Notes: generated from the letters alone by a model not told the origin. Shown: positions 1-5,740, counted from the first letter of the stretch. The stretch: DNA of 7,179 nt from Deltaproteobacteria bacterium (GCA_005878685.1 VBLN01000055.1:1-7179), one strand, 5' to 3'. Numbers and translations: made by a program.

Positions 1-24
1 GGAGAAAAGACTGATCCTCCTCCC

Positions 25-318
25 TTAAAGTTTTTCCGACCAGAAGAAATCACAGCCTTCGGGCCCGGCGATTGCGGAGTGCTCGACGTTTCCCGGAATG
101 ATGAGTTTGTCCCCAGGTCTGCAATCAAACTTCTGCCCCTTGACGGTCACTTCCATGCTCCCTTCTAAAAACACCAGCAGTTTGGTTTCCGGGTGGCGGT
201 GGGGCTCGTAAAGACGTCCCGGCGGGTCAGAAATATAGACGGGATCAAATCCCTCCTTCTGAACCTCTTCGCCTATGATTTCTCTATCTATCGTCTTATA
301 GAACTTCGCTTGATACAT
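25..318 (-). CDS. Small single-domain cupin protein (97 aa)
   Basis: A minimal cupin beta-barrel with no other domain and no signal peptide, probably cytosolic. With the ATG at 318 as residue 1, motif 1 is G34-x5-H40-R-H42 followed by FLEG near 50-53, and motif 2 is RPGD 67-70 with PGNVEH to H80. Three histidines are placed to bind a metal, but the usual motif-1 glutamate position holds Lys46, with Glu44 nearby, so the metal site is atypical. The substrate cannot be read from the sequence. A TTG at 351 would add 11 residues (MGRSLIQKRQS), but neither start has a good ribosome site. I chose ATG because the recognisable domain begins just after it. It is the second gene of a leftward pair, 46 bases behind the upstream cupin, and was probably co-transcribed with it. 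Confidence 0.8.
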   Translation of the reverse strand: MYQAKFYKTIDREIIGEEVQKEGFDPVYISDPPGRLYEPHRHPETKLLVFLEGSMEVTVKGQKFDCRPGDKLIIPGNVEHSAIAGPEGCDFFWSEKL

Positions 319-364
319 AGATTGCCGTTTTTGGATTAAAGATCGACCCAATCCGAAATCGAAA

Positions 365-775
365 TTAGCCTTTCTTCCACCTCGGGACTATCTTCCGATT
401 TGGGATGCCGTCGCCAAGAAGCGTCCTTCCGCCCAGAGGAAAATTCTTCGGCGGGATCGCGCCCATGATGAGAAAGATGACATCCCGTTTTGAGTCGTTG
501 CCGATCGCCCTGTAGACCCGCGGCGCGACGCGCACGATAGTACCTTGAGGCATGGAATGACGCCGCCCATCAAGAACAATCGTTCCAGTCCCTTTTAGAG
601 TCGCAAACACTTCTTCTTGAACTCGATGACGATGAACGTAAGTCGCGCCTGCGCCCGGCTTATAGCGGACGAAACTAAACCCGACGCCTTTGCAGCCCAT
701 GGGCCGGGACAGGAACTCTTTCTCTTTAACTTTGCTTAGCGGCACAAAGAGCTTCGCGTACCTTGCCTTTGCCAT
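365..775 (-). CDS. Cupin-domain protein (136 aa)
   Basis: A second, unrelated-looking small cupin. After about 35 N-terminal residues (MAKARYAKLFVPLS...), the barrel core shows KPGAGATYVHRH with H48 and H50, then E54/E55, then LKGTGTIVLDG near 60-70. Motif 2 is MPQGTIVRVAP, 75-85. The position where cupins usually place a second-motif histidine reads VYRAIGND, so an arginine replaces it and metal binding may be lost or altered. The C-terminal 25 residues (GRTLLGDGIPNRKIVPRW...) lie outside the barrel. The start is secure: GGAGGA lies 7 bases before the ATG. It is the first gene of the leftward cupin pair and diverges from the NarM-like/molybdoenzyme operon. It may be a small-molecule-binding or isomerase-like protein; the substrate is unknown. 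Confidence 0.82.
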   Translation of the reverse strand: MAKARYAKLFVPLSKVKEKEFLSRPMGCKGVGFSFVRYKPGAGATYVHRHRVQEEVFATLKGTGTIVLDGRRHSMPQGTIVRVAPRVYRAIGNDSKRDVIFLIMGAIPPKNFPLGGRTLLGDGIPNRKIVPRWKKG

Positions 776-782
776 AAAGGAT

Positions 783-788
783 TCCTCC
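783..788 (-). promoter_or_regulatory. Strong ribosome binding site of the leftward cupin gene
   Basis: Read on the minus strand this is GGAGGA, 7 bases upstream of the ATG at 775. It fixes the start of the 136-residue cupin and is among the best Shine-Dalgarno sites in the window. Confidence 0.75.
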
Positions 789-819
789 GTGATTTAATCT
801 GGCCGACGCCGCTGACGGG

Positions 820-849
820 TTGACCTTGACTCCTGTGAAAGAAGAAAAT
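820..849 (+). promoter_or_regulatory. Possible sigma-70-type promoter for the NarM-like/molybdoenzyme operon
   Basis: TTGACC (820-825) resembles a -35 box. With an 18-base spacer it is followed by GAAAAT (844-849), a 4-of-6 match to TATAAT. Transcription would begin near 856, about 30 bases before the ATG at 886, which agrees with that start rather than the longer TTG frame opening at 820. This is pattern matching only. The region (776-885) separates divergent genes, so it should also hold a leftward promoter, which I could not place. Confidence 0.3.
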
Positions 850-885
850 AGACCGTCAGAGGGGTCAAACGCAACTCGATCTGTT

Positions 886-1377
886 ATGTTCTATCGCTAT
901 CGCTTTGAGTCGGAGATTTACCGTTCACTCAGCCGCATCCCCATGCACGTCCGGATGAAGCTGGACTTGACAGGAAGCAAGATCTCCCTGACGACCTGGC
1001 TCGCCTTTAGCATGGAAGAGCGCGAGGTCCTCTGTCATCTCCCGGTTGAAACAGAGGAAGAAAAGAAGGTTTTTTCTGCTTTTCTCGACTCTCTCACCCG
1101 TCGACATGCCGGCGAGCGGCTCGCATTGCTGCCCGCGATCACGGATCCCCCCTGGAAAAATCGACAACAAATCCCTGAGCCTGTCCGGACCAAGGCCAAA
1201 GAGAAAGGGCAGGAAGTAACGCTTTCGGAGTGGAATCGCTGGAATCCATATCAACGATATGCCCTTTTTAAACTATCCATGGCTAAAAATGACCAGGAAC
1301 AATTCCACGCGGCGCTAGAAGAGTTTCGCAGTTCGCCTGCTGAGCGTCCAAATGACCAAACTGAAATCGAACAATAG
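886..1377 (+). CDS. Nitrate reductase-associated protein (NarM / TIGR02664 family)
   Basis: A soluble 163-residue protein matching, from memory, the Nitr_red_assoc family. Signature segments are the N-terminal YRYRFESEIYRSLSRIPMHV (residues 3-22), the KLDLTGSKISLTTW stretch, the SMEEREVLCHLPVETEEE region, DPPW in the middle, and a C-terminal EWNRWNPYQRYALFKLS followed by FHAALEEF. Cyanobacterial NarM is needed for active nitrate reductase NarB, perhaps in cofactor insertion or assembly; its biochemistry is unsettled. The frame is open back to a TTG at 820, but the family's conserved start and a promoter-like element support ATG 886. No strong ribosome site precedes it. Its last 26 bases overlap the molybdoenzyme gene in another frame, implying coupled translation and joint function. 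I infer an assembly or accessory role for that enzyme. Confidence 0.83.
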   Translation: MFYRYRFESEIYRSLSRIPMHVRMKLDLTGSKISLTTWLAFSMEEREVLCHLPVETEEEKKVFSAFLDSLTRRHAGERLALLPAITDPPWKNRQQIPEPVRTKAKEKGQEVTLSEWNRWNPYQRYALFKLSMAKNDQEQFHAALEEFRSSPAERPNDQTEIEQ

Positions 1378-3580
1378 CTGGCTCTCGCGCGTGATTCCAT
1401 TTGGCCTTTACGGCCAAGTGAAGCCGCATCACTTTCGTGAAATGGCTGCAGTCGTCTGGGAGAACAAAGGAGAGCTCCCCTACGCGTGGAACATCCTGCG
1501 CCGCGGGGTTTGCGACGGTTGCTCTCTGGGGCCTTATGGCCTGCGCGACAACGTCATGGATGGAATCCACCTCTGCACCACGCGCTTGAAGCTCCTGCGT
1601 TTGAACACCATGAGAGCCCTTCAACGCACGGCGGTCGCGGACGCGGATCGTCTCAAACAGCTCACCCAGGAAAAACTCCGCTCCCTCGGCCGGCTCCCCT
1701 TTCCTATGGTTCGGCGAAGAGGAGAAAAAGGCTTTTCACGTGTCTCGTGGGATGAGGCCCTCAGCCTTGTGGCTGGGGCCATTCACAGGACCGCTCCTCA
1801 ACGCATGGGATTCTTCGCCACTTCGAGAGGCCTCACCAACGAAGTGTACTATGTCTTTCAGAAGCTCGCGCGCACGCTCGGCACCAACCAAGTAGATCTC
1901 TGTTCTCGCCTTTGCCATGCCGCGAGCGTTTACGGACTGAAGGCCACGTTGGGCGTTGGCGCGCCCACCTGCTCGCTCTCTGATTTCATCGGCACCGACC
2001 TGCTCGTGATCTTCGGCTCTCACCTGGCCAACAATCAGCCCGTCACGACCAAGTACATGTATTATGCGAAGAAGAAGGGAACATTTATCGCTGTCGTCAA
2101 CCCGATGCGAGAATATGGTCTGGAGCGCTACTGGGTCCCTTCGGTCCCGACTAGCGCGCTATTCGGCACAAAGCTGATGGACGATTTTTTCCAAGTGCGC
2201 GTGGGAGGCGACATCGCCTTCATCAACGGCGCCCTGAAAGCGCTGATCGCTATGAATCGGCTAGACCATGGCTTCATCACAGACCACACGCGCGGCTTCG
2301 ACGAACTCCGAACTGCTTTGGAAGAACAGCCCTGGAAGATCCTCGAGCAGTGCTCCGGTCTTCCTCGCCTGGAAATGGAACGCTTCGCCCAGATCTATGC
2401 TTCGGCCCGCACCGCGGTCTTCGTCTATAGCATGGGGCTGACGCAGCACGAATTCGGAGTGGAAAACGTCAAGGCGATCGTCAATCTCGCCCTCGCTCGC
2501 GGCATGCTGGGACGGGAGAAATGCGGCATCATGCCGATCCGCGGCCATAGCGGGGTTCAGGGCGGCGGCGAGTGTGGCTGCGAACCGGACCGCTTTCCCG
2601 GCGGCTTCGAAGTCAACGAGCAAAATGCCCGGCGCTTCTCTAATGCGTGGCGTCACCCCGTCCCCTCTTCACCTGGTTTGAAGGTGCCGCAGATGATCGA
2701 AGCGGCTCACAAGGGTGAGTTGGAGTTTCTCTATTCCATCGGCGGCAATCTCTTGGAGACCATGCCGGATCGAAGATTCGTCGCCGAAGCGCTGACCCAA
2801 GTCCCTGTCCGCGTCCATCAGGACATCGTCCTCAACAGCTCGATGCTCGTCGATCCTGGAGAGGCGGTGGTTATTCTTCCCGCCCAGACGCGGTATGAAC
2901 AAAAAGGCGGCGGAACCACCACCAGCACCGAGAGGAGAATCCGATTTACGCCGGAGATCCCCGGCCACCGCATCGGAGAGTCCCGTCCCGAGTGGGAGAT
3001 TCCCTGCCTCATCGCGCGGCGGGCAACGGCCAACGGGGATCGGCTGTTTCCTTTTGCCGACACGCGGAGCATCCGAGAAGAGATGAGCCGGGTCATGCCC
3101 ATCTATCAAGGAATCGAGAAGCTGGTGAAAGAGGGCGACTCGCTTCAGTGGGGCGGACCTTATCTGTTCAAGGGAGGAAATTTCTCCAACATGCCCGAGG
3201 GGCGCGCTGTCTTTACCCCGCTTGTGCCTCCTGACCGAAGGCCACCGGAAGGTTGTTTTTACCTGAGCACAAGGAGAGGAAAACAATTCAACAGCATCGT
3301 GTTAAGTTCTGTGGATCGGCTCACCGGAAGCAAAACTCGAGACGCGATCTTCATCTCTCCTGAAGATGCGGAGCGGCTGGGTTTAAGCGATGGGGAGCAC
3401 GTCACTGTTCGTTCGAAGGTGGGCGAGATGAACGGCACTATCCAGATCGCGCCCGTAAAGGCGGGCACTCTGCAGGCGTACTGGCCCGAGGCGAATGTCC
3501 TGATCCCGAGCCGAACCGATCCACTCTCCGGCGAACCGGATTATAATGCGGAGGTGAGGATTGAGAGATCATCACGGTGA
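1352..3580 (+). CDS. FdhF/YdeP-family molybdopterin oxidoreductase
   Basis: A full-length (742 aa) bis-MGD molybdoenzyme of the formate dehydrogenase alpha-like type, with no Tat or Sec signal, so cytoplasmic. An N-terminal Fe-S segment has C54-D-G-C57 and then C75 (RRGVCDGCSLG ... GIHLC). The molybdenum ligand is probably C188 in SRLCHAAS, aligning with Sec140 of E. coli FdhH (RVUHGPS), with H189 conserved. The MGD-binding core spans roughly 115-560 (MGFFATSRGLTNE, LVIFGSHLANN, MPIRGHSGVQGGG, SIGGNLLETMP). The C-terminal MopB domain runs from about 630, with RRGKQFNS 641-648 and AYWPEANVLIP 709-719. ATG 1352 lies inside the NarM-like gene with only a weak ribosome site; the N-terminal KPHHFREM stretch looks family-typical, so I kept it. 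The substrate is unknown: formate, nitrate or another oxyanion are possible, and the NarM-like partner hints at nitrate. Confidence 0.9.
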   Translation: MTKLKSNNSWLSRVIPFGLYGQVKPHHFREMAAVVWENKGELPYAWNILRRGVCDGCSLGPYGLRDNVMDGIHLCTTRLKLLRLNTMRALQRTAVADADRLKQLTQEKLRSLGRLPFPMVRRRGEKGFSRVSWDEALSLVAGAIHRTAPQRMGFFATSRGLTNEVYYVFQKLARTLGTNQVDLCSRLCHAASVYGLKATLGVGAPTCSLSDFIGTDLLVIFGSHLANNQPVTTKYMYYAKKKGTFIAVVNPMREYGLERYWVPSVPTSALFGTKLMDDFFQVRVGGDIAFINGALKALIAMNRLDHGFITDHTRGFDELRTALEEQPWKILEQCSGLPRLEMERFAQIYASARTAVFVYSMGLTQHEFGVENVKAIVNLALARGMLGREKCGIMPIRGHSGVQGGGECGCEPDRFPGGFEVNEQNARRFSNAWRHPVPSSPGLKVPQMIEAAHKGELEFLYSIGGNLLETMPDRRFVAEALTQVPVRVHQDIVLNSSMLVDPGEAVVILPAQTRYEQKGGGTTTSTERRIRFTPEIPGHRIGESRPEWEIPCLIARRATANGDRLFPFADTRSIREEMSRVMPIYQGIEKLVKEGDSLQWGGPYLFKGGNFSNMPEGRAVFTPLVPPDRRPPEGCFYLSTRRGKQFNSIVLSSVDRLTGSKTRDAIFISPEDAERLGLSDGEHVTVRSKVGEMNGTIQIAPVKAGTLQAYWPEANVLIPSRTDPLSGEPDYNAEVRIERSSR

Positions 3581-3612
3581 ATCGGTGTAGATTCATGGAA
3601 ACTAGCGCACGA

Positions 3613-3629
3613 CTAGTGTTATGCTGACA
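3613..3629 (+). repeat. Left copy of an imperfect 17/18-base direct repeat
   Basis: CTAGTGTTATGCTGACA here resembles CTAGCGTTATGCTTGACA at 6780-6797, with one substitution and one inserted T. The two copies bracket the segment holding the DUF2442 gene, integrase remnant and cassettes. The shared GTTATGCT core resembles the integron GTTRRRY core with one mismatch. Similarity of this length can arise by chance in a window this size, so its meaning is uncertain. Confidence 0.35.
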
Positions 3630-3701
3630 CCAACTCTGAGCTGTGCACGACCGAGAGGTAGGACTTACGGACTGTGAGAGATCTAATTGAGGAGCACAAA
3701 G

Positions 3702-3968
3702 ATGAGATCAGAAGCGCGTGGCAAAGACATTTCCGACGTTGAGGTTACTCACATCTCGATGCACGGGTTTTGGCTTCTCTTCGAAGGGAAAGAGCTTTTT
3801 CTATCATTCAGCGATTTTCCCTGGTTCAAGGGAGCGGTAGTATCGGCAATTCTCAACGTACAACTGCTACATAAGGATCATCTCTATTGGCCCGACCTCG
3901 ATGTGGATCTCTCCGTTGAGTCAATTGAACACCCCGAGAACTTCCCACTCGTTTCGAAACCAAGCTAA
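3702..3968 (+). CDS. DUF2442 domain-containing protein (88 aa)
   Basis: A small single-domain protein that matches DUF2442 from memory. DVEVTHISMHGFWLLFEGKE forms the first strands, then FSDFPWFKGA, then the characteristic HLYWPDLDVDLSVESI near the C terminus, ending SIEHPENFPLVSK. Its function is unknown. Many DUF2442 genes sit beside a DUF4160 gene in a toxin-antitoxin-like pair, but no such partner is visible on either side. The start is ATG 3702, preceded by GAGGAG (3689-3694) with 7 bases of spacing; an in-frame TTG at 3687 would overlap that ribosome site. The gene stands alone, 121 bases after the molybdoenzyme, and belongs more naturally with the acquired segment to its right. Confidence 0.75.
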   Translation: MRSEARGKDISDVEVTHISMHGFWLLFEGKELFLSFSDFPWFKGAVVSAILNVQLLHKDHLYWPDLDVDLSVESIEHPENFPLVSKPS

Positions 3969-4082
3969 CCTCCGTTCTGTCACGCTGAGAGAGACGGCCT
4001 GACTACTTCTGCTGACCTGTTTCTCCACGAAAAACCAACACGCCTCCACTTCGCACAACATTGAATAAACGTGCTTGTGCCA

Positions 4083-4166
4083 ATGATCTACACCCATGTG
4101 CTCAATCGAGGAGGTAAAGGGATCCGAAGCCCGGCTGATGGTATTGGGATCGGGCCAATTTCTTAA
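4083..4166 (+). pseudogene. 3'-end remnant of an integron integrase (IntI-type tyrosine recombinase)
   Basis: The frame starting at the ATG codon 4083 reads MIYTHVLNRGGKGIRSPAD, then GIGIGPIS and a TAA at 4164-4166. This is the C-terminal signature of integron integrases; IntI1 has MIYTHVLKVGGAGVRSPLD. The tyrosine at 4089-4091 corresponds to the catalytic nucleophile (Tyr312 in IntI1). Upstream, the frame carries only six unrelated codons before a TGA at 4062-4064. I find no trace of the other catalytic residues in any frame back to the DUF2442 gene, so about 28 of some 320 codons survive. The remnant points toward the cassettes, so they lie beyond its 3' end, as in 'inverted' integrons. It could alternatively be debris carried in by another element. 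Confidence 0.78.
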
Positions 4167-4177
4167 GAACCTGTAAT

Positions 4178-4199
4178 AGGCCGAAGTAGTTGTCGGCCT
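4178..4199. other. Hairpin just after the integrase remnant
   Basis: AGGCCGA (4178-4184) and TCGGCCT (4193-4199) form a perfect 7-bp stem with an 8-base loop, 11 bases after the integrase stop codon. No T-run follows it on either strand, so it is not a standard intrinsic terminator. It may be the old integrase gene's transcript end or part of the recombination site. Confidence 0.5.
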
Positions 4200-4225
4200 C
4201 TGTCATTGGAGCGGCAACTGGGCTC

Positions 4226-4252
4226 TTTACAACCTATGGAAACGATTATAAA
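4226..4252 (+). promoter_or_regulatory. Possible cassette promoter (Pc-like)
   Basis: TTTACA (4226-4231) matches 5 of 6 bases of a -35 box, and TATAAA (4247-4252) matches 5 of 6 of a -10 box. The 15-base spacer is short. A second -10-like TATAGT lies at 4267-4272 without a good -35. The placement just upstream of the presumed crossover suits transcription of promoterless cassettes. This is an unverified pattern match. Confidence 0.33.
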
Positions 4253-4309
4253 AACGGGTTCACACTTATAGTTAGCGGACTGCGTTCCGAGTAGGCATAG
4301 AGGCGGAGC

Positions 4310-5104
4310 ATGGCGCGAATTCGCATAGTCACACTCAACATGGAGCAGGACCACAAGCGCTGGGAGGCGCGGCGCGAACTCATCGCCGAGCAGCTCGTCG
4401 CGCTCAAACCCGACGTGCTTGCCCTGAACGAAGTGTGCGTGCCGCTGCAGACCGCGCGCTGGATGCAGAGAGTTGCGAAGGACCGGATGGGCATCGAGTA
4501 TGCGCTAGTACAGCAGACCAAGCTGAACGGCCTGGCGGGGATCGAAGCCGAAGCCCTGCTCACGCGCTTCCCGCTCATGGAGACCGGAAATCTCGATTAC
4601 CAGGCGCGTGACATGGTTGCGCTGGTCGCTCGCATCGTCGTCGACGGCGAGCCCGTCGATGTTTACGTCACGCACCTCTACATGTCGAGAGGCGACGATT
4701 CGCTTCGGCTTTATCAAGCGCAGCAGTTGCTGGCGTGGATCGACAGCCGCAAGGATGTCACGGCGCGCATCGTGTGCGGGGACTTCAACGCAACGCTGGA
4801 CAAGTCTTCGGCTGTCCTCATGGCGACGCGCTTCCGGCACACACAGACTGCGCCGACTGCATTCACGCCCCTCGCCGAAAGCGACGGCACGATCTCGCAT
4901 CCCTATTGGTCGCGGATGGACCGGTGCATTGACTACATCTGGGTCTCCGAAGACGTAAAGATCATGGAGAGCGGAGTGTGCTTCGATAAGGCGAGTCCGG
5001 GCGATGCCTCGCTCTGGCCGTCCGATCACGCAGGCGTATGGGCCGATCTCGGAATTGCTAACTCCAGTTCGAGCGGACGCGCTAAAGCGCGCCACTCAAC
5101 ATGA
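4310..5104 (+). CDS. Endonuclease/exonuclease/phosphatase (EEP) family protein
   Basis: A 264-residue metal-dependent phosphoesterase fold without signal peptide. All EEP motifs are present in order: TLN with N10, LNE with E41, VTH with H122, GDFNA with D158 and N160, CIDYIW with D208, and SDH 238-240 with D239 and H240, so it should be catalytically competent. The substrate class (nucleic acid, phospholipid or phosphoinositide) cannot be told from these motifs. AGAGG (4299-4303) lies 6 bases before the ATG. It is the first cassette gene. The last 16 codons (from about residue 249; tail NSSSSGRAKARHST) are read through attC1, so the tail is dictated by the recombination site and is probably not functional; the fold ends near 248. 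Confidence 0.9.
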   Translation: MARIRIVTLNMEQDHKRWEARRELIAEQLVALKPDVLALNEVCVPLQTARWMQRVAKDRMGIEYALVQQTKLNGLAGIEAEALLTRFPLMETGNLDYQARDMVALVARIVVDGEPVDVYVTHLYMSRGDDSLRLYQAQQLLAWIDSRKDVTARIVCGDFNATLDKSSAVLMATRFRHTQTAPTAFTPLAESDGTISHPYWSRMDRCIDYIWVSEDVKIMESGVCFDKASPGDASLWPSDHAGVWADLGIANSSSSGRAKARHST

Positions 5105-5112
5105 CGTTAGGC
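5056..5112 (+). other. attC1 recombination site (57 bp)
   Basis: The 3' core GTTAGGC (5106-5112) fits GTTRRRY exactly, and CTAAC (5058-5062) pairs with GTTAG (5106-5110). Inside, GTT (5067-5069) pairs with AAC (5098-5100), GAG (5071-5073) with CTC (5095-5097), GG (5075-5076) with CC (5092-5093), and CGCGC (5078-5082) with GCGCG (5087-5091), around a TAAA loop. C5070 and A5077 are left unpaired on one side, like the extrahelical bases that set attC strand choice, and there is one C/A mismatch. The 5' core TGCTAAC deviates at its first two bases. The length is at the short end of known attC sites. Confidence 0.85.
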
Positions 5113-5145
5113 ATCGCATCACGAATCGAGCTTGAGTCTTTCCGT

Positions 5146-5628
5146 ATGGACATTACGAGCTGCACCAAGGCTGACTACGATCAGATTGTTACCCACATCC
5201 AGGAATTCTGGGGCAGCGACCGCACGCTTAACCTTCACCATCCCATGTTTGTGTACGAGTTCGGTAACTCGGCCTACATCATCAAAGATGGGAACCAGGT
5301 TGCCGCCTACCTCTTTGGCTTCATCTCACAGACTGAGCCTACTGCCTACGTCCATCTCGTAGGAGTCAGAGAGCCGTACCGGCGGCGAGGCTTGGCGCGT
5401 CGCCTCTACGATCATTTTGTGAGGTTCGCCCTCATTCAGGGCTGTACAGAGCTGAAAGCCATCACAACGCCGAGCAACAAGGAGTCCATTGCATTTCACC
5501 GATCGCTGGGAATGGAGTTGACAGGAAAACTAAACCGCGACGGAGTTCAAGTCATCAAAGATTATGCTGGTCCAGGGCAGGACCGAGTGGTATTTCGAAA
5601 AACATTGAGACAGGCGGACGCCGCCTAA
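5146..5628 (+). CDS. GNAT-family N-acetyltransferase
   Basis: A 160-residue single-domain acetyl-CoA-dependent acyltransferase. Motif A is VHLVGVREPYRRRGLARRLY (residues 69-88), with the R-R-R-G-L-A acetyl-CoA pyrophosphate loop at 79-84. Motif B is NKESIAFHRSLGM (111-123). The N-terminal part (MDITSCTKADYDQIVTHIQE) is a typical GNAT substrate-side helix region. The substrate is unknown; many cassette GNATs modify small molecules or antibiotics, but nothing here shows that. ATG 5146 fits the domain start. An in-frame ATG at 5101 would begin inside attC1 and add residues encoded by the recombination core, so I rejected it. No strong ribosome site is seen. The stop codon (5626-5628) lies inside the 5' core of attC2, a common cassette economy. 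Confidence 0.88.
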   Translation: MDITSCTKADYDQIVTHIQEFWGSDRTLNLHHPMFVYEFGNSAYIIKDGNQVAAYLFGFISQTEPTAYVHLVGVREPYRRRGLARRLYDHFVRFALIQGCTELKAITTPSNKESIAFHRSLGMELTGKLNRDGVQVIKDYAGPGQDRVVFRKTLRQADAA

Positions 5629-5723
5629 CAAAGCCGTTCCAGCTGACCGCGACCCGGTGGCGGCTCTGCGTGAACATGGGAGGCCACAGGTGGGCCGCGG
5701 CGGGTGACCGCCGGGTGTTAGCC
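5623..5723 (+). other. attC2 recombination site (101 bp)
   Basis: The 5' core GCCTAAC (5623-5629) matches RYYYAAC exactly. The 3' core GTTAGCC (5717-5723) departs from GTTRRRY at one base. Between them, ACCCG (5652-5656) pairs with CGGGT (5701-5705), and GCGGC (5660-5664) with GCCGC (5694-5698), giving an inner stem with a small internal loop. The outer L-box pairing is weak by eye. Size, position directly at the GNAT stop codon and start of the next gene 18 bases later all fit an attC, less securely than attC1. Confidence 0.65.
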
Positions 5724-5740
5724 ATTTGTGAGGAGTAACT

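Larger units (their letters stand above)
4167..4277 (+). other. Candidate attI region ending in a GTTAGCG core
   Basis: The stretch between the integrase remnant's stop and GTTAGCG (4271-4277) lies where an inverted integron keeps its attI. The core starts GTTAG like the two attC cores downstream, although its last two bases depart from GTTRRRY. No inverted CTAAC arm lies upstream within attC range, which argues for attI over attC. Crossover would fall between 4271 and 4272, leaving 38 bases before the first cassette gene. This rests on position and a short motif. Confidence 0.35.
4272..5717 (+). mobile_element. Integron gene-cassette array (two cassettes)
   Basis: Using the G|TT crossover of each core, cassette 1 spans about 4272-5106 (EEP-fold gene plus attC1) and cassette 2 about 5107-5717 (GNAT gene plus attC2). 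Each has one gene in the same direction, little non-coding space and a 3' attC, which is the standard cassette plan. The genes are unrelated in function, as is typical. The dienelactone-hydrolase gene may be a third cassette that has lost its attC. The integrase is only a remnant, so mobility would depend on an integrase elsewhere. Confidence 0.7.

Noticed and set aside
820..885. Longer start (TTG) for the NarM-like gene
   Set aside because: The 22 added residues are not family-like, and the stretch contains a plausible promoter; ATG 886 fits the family start.
2669..3286. 205-codon minus-strand frame inside the molybdoenzyme gene
   Set aside because: It is antisense to a strongly conserved coding region and shows no domain of its own.
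3963..4082. More of the integron integrase upstream of the 28-codon remnant
   Set aside because: I read all three forward frames back to the DUF2442 stop and found no IntI-like stretch such as the His-x-x-Arg box; the homology stops abruptly at the MIYTHVL segment.
5101..5145. Longer start for the GNAT gene at ATG 5101
   Set aside because: The first codons would come from the attC1 core, and the GNAT fold begins at the ATG at 5146.
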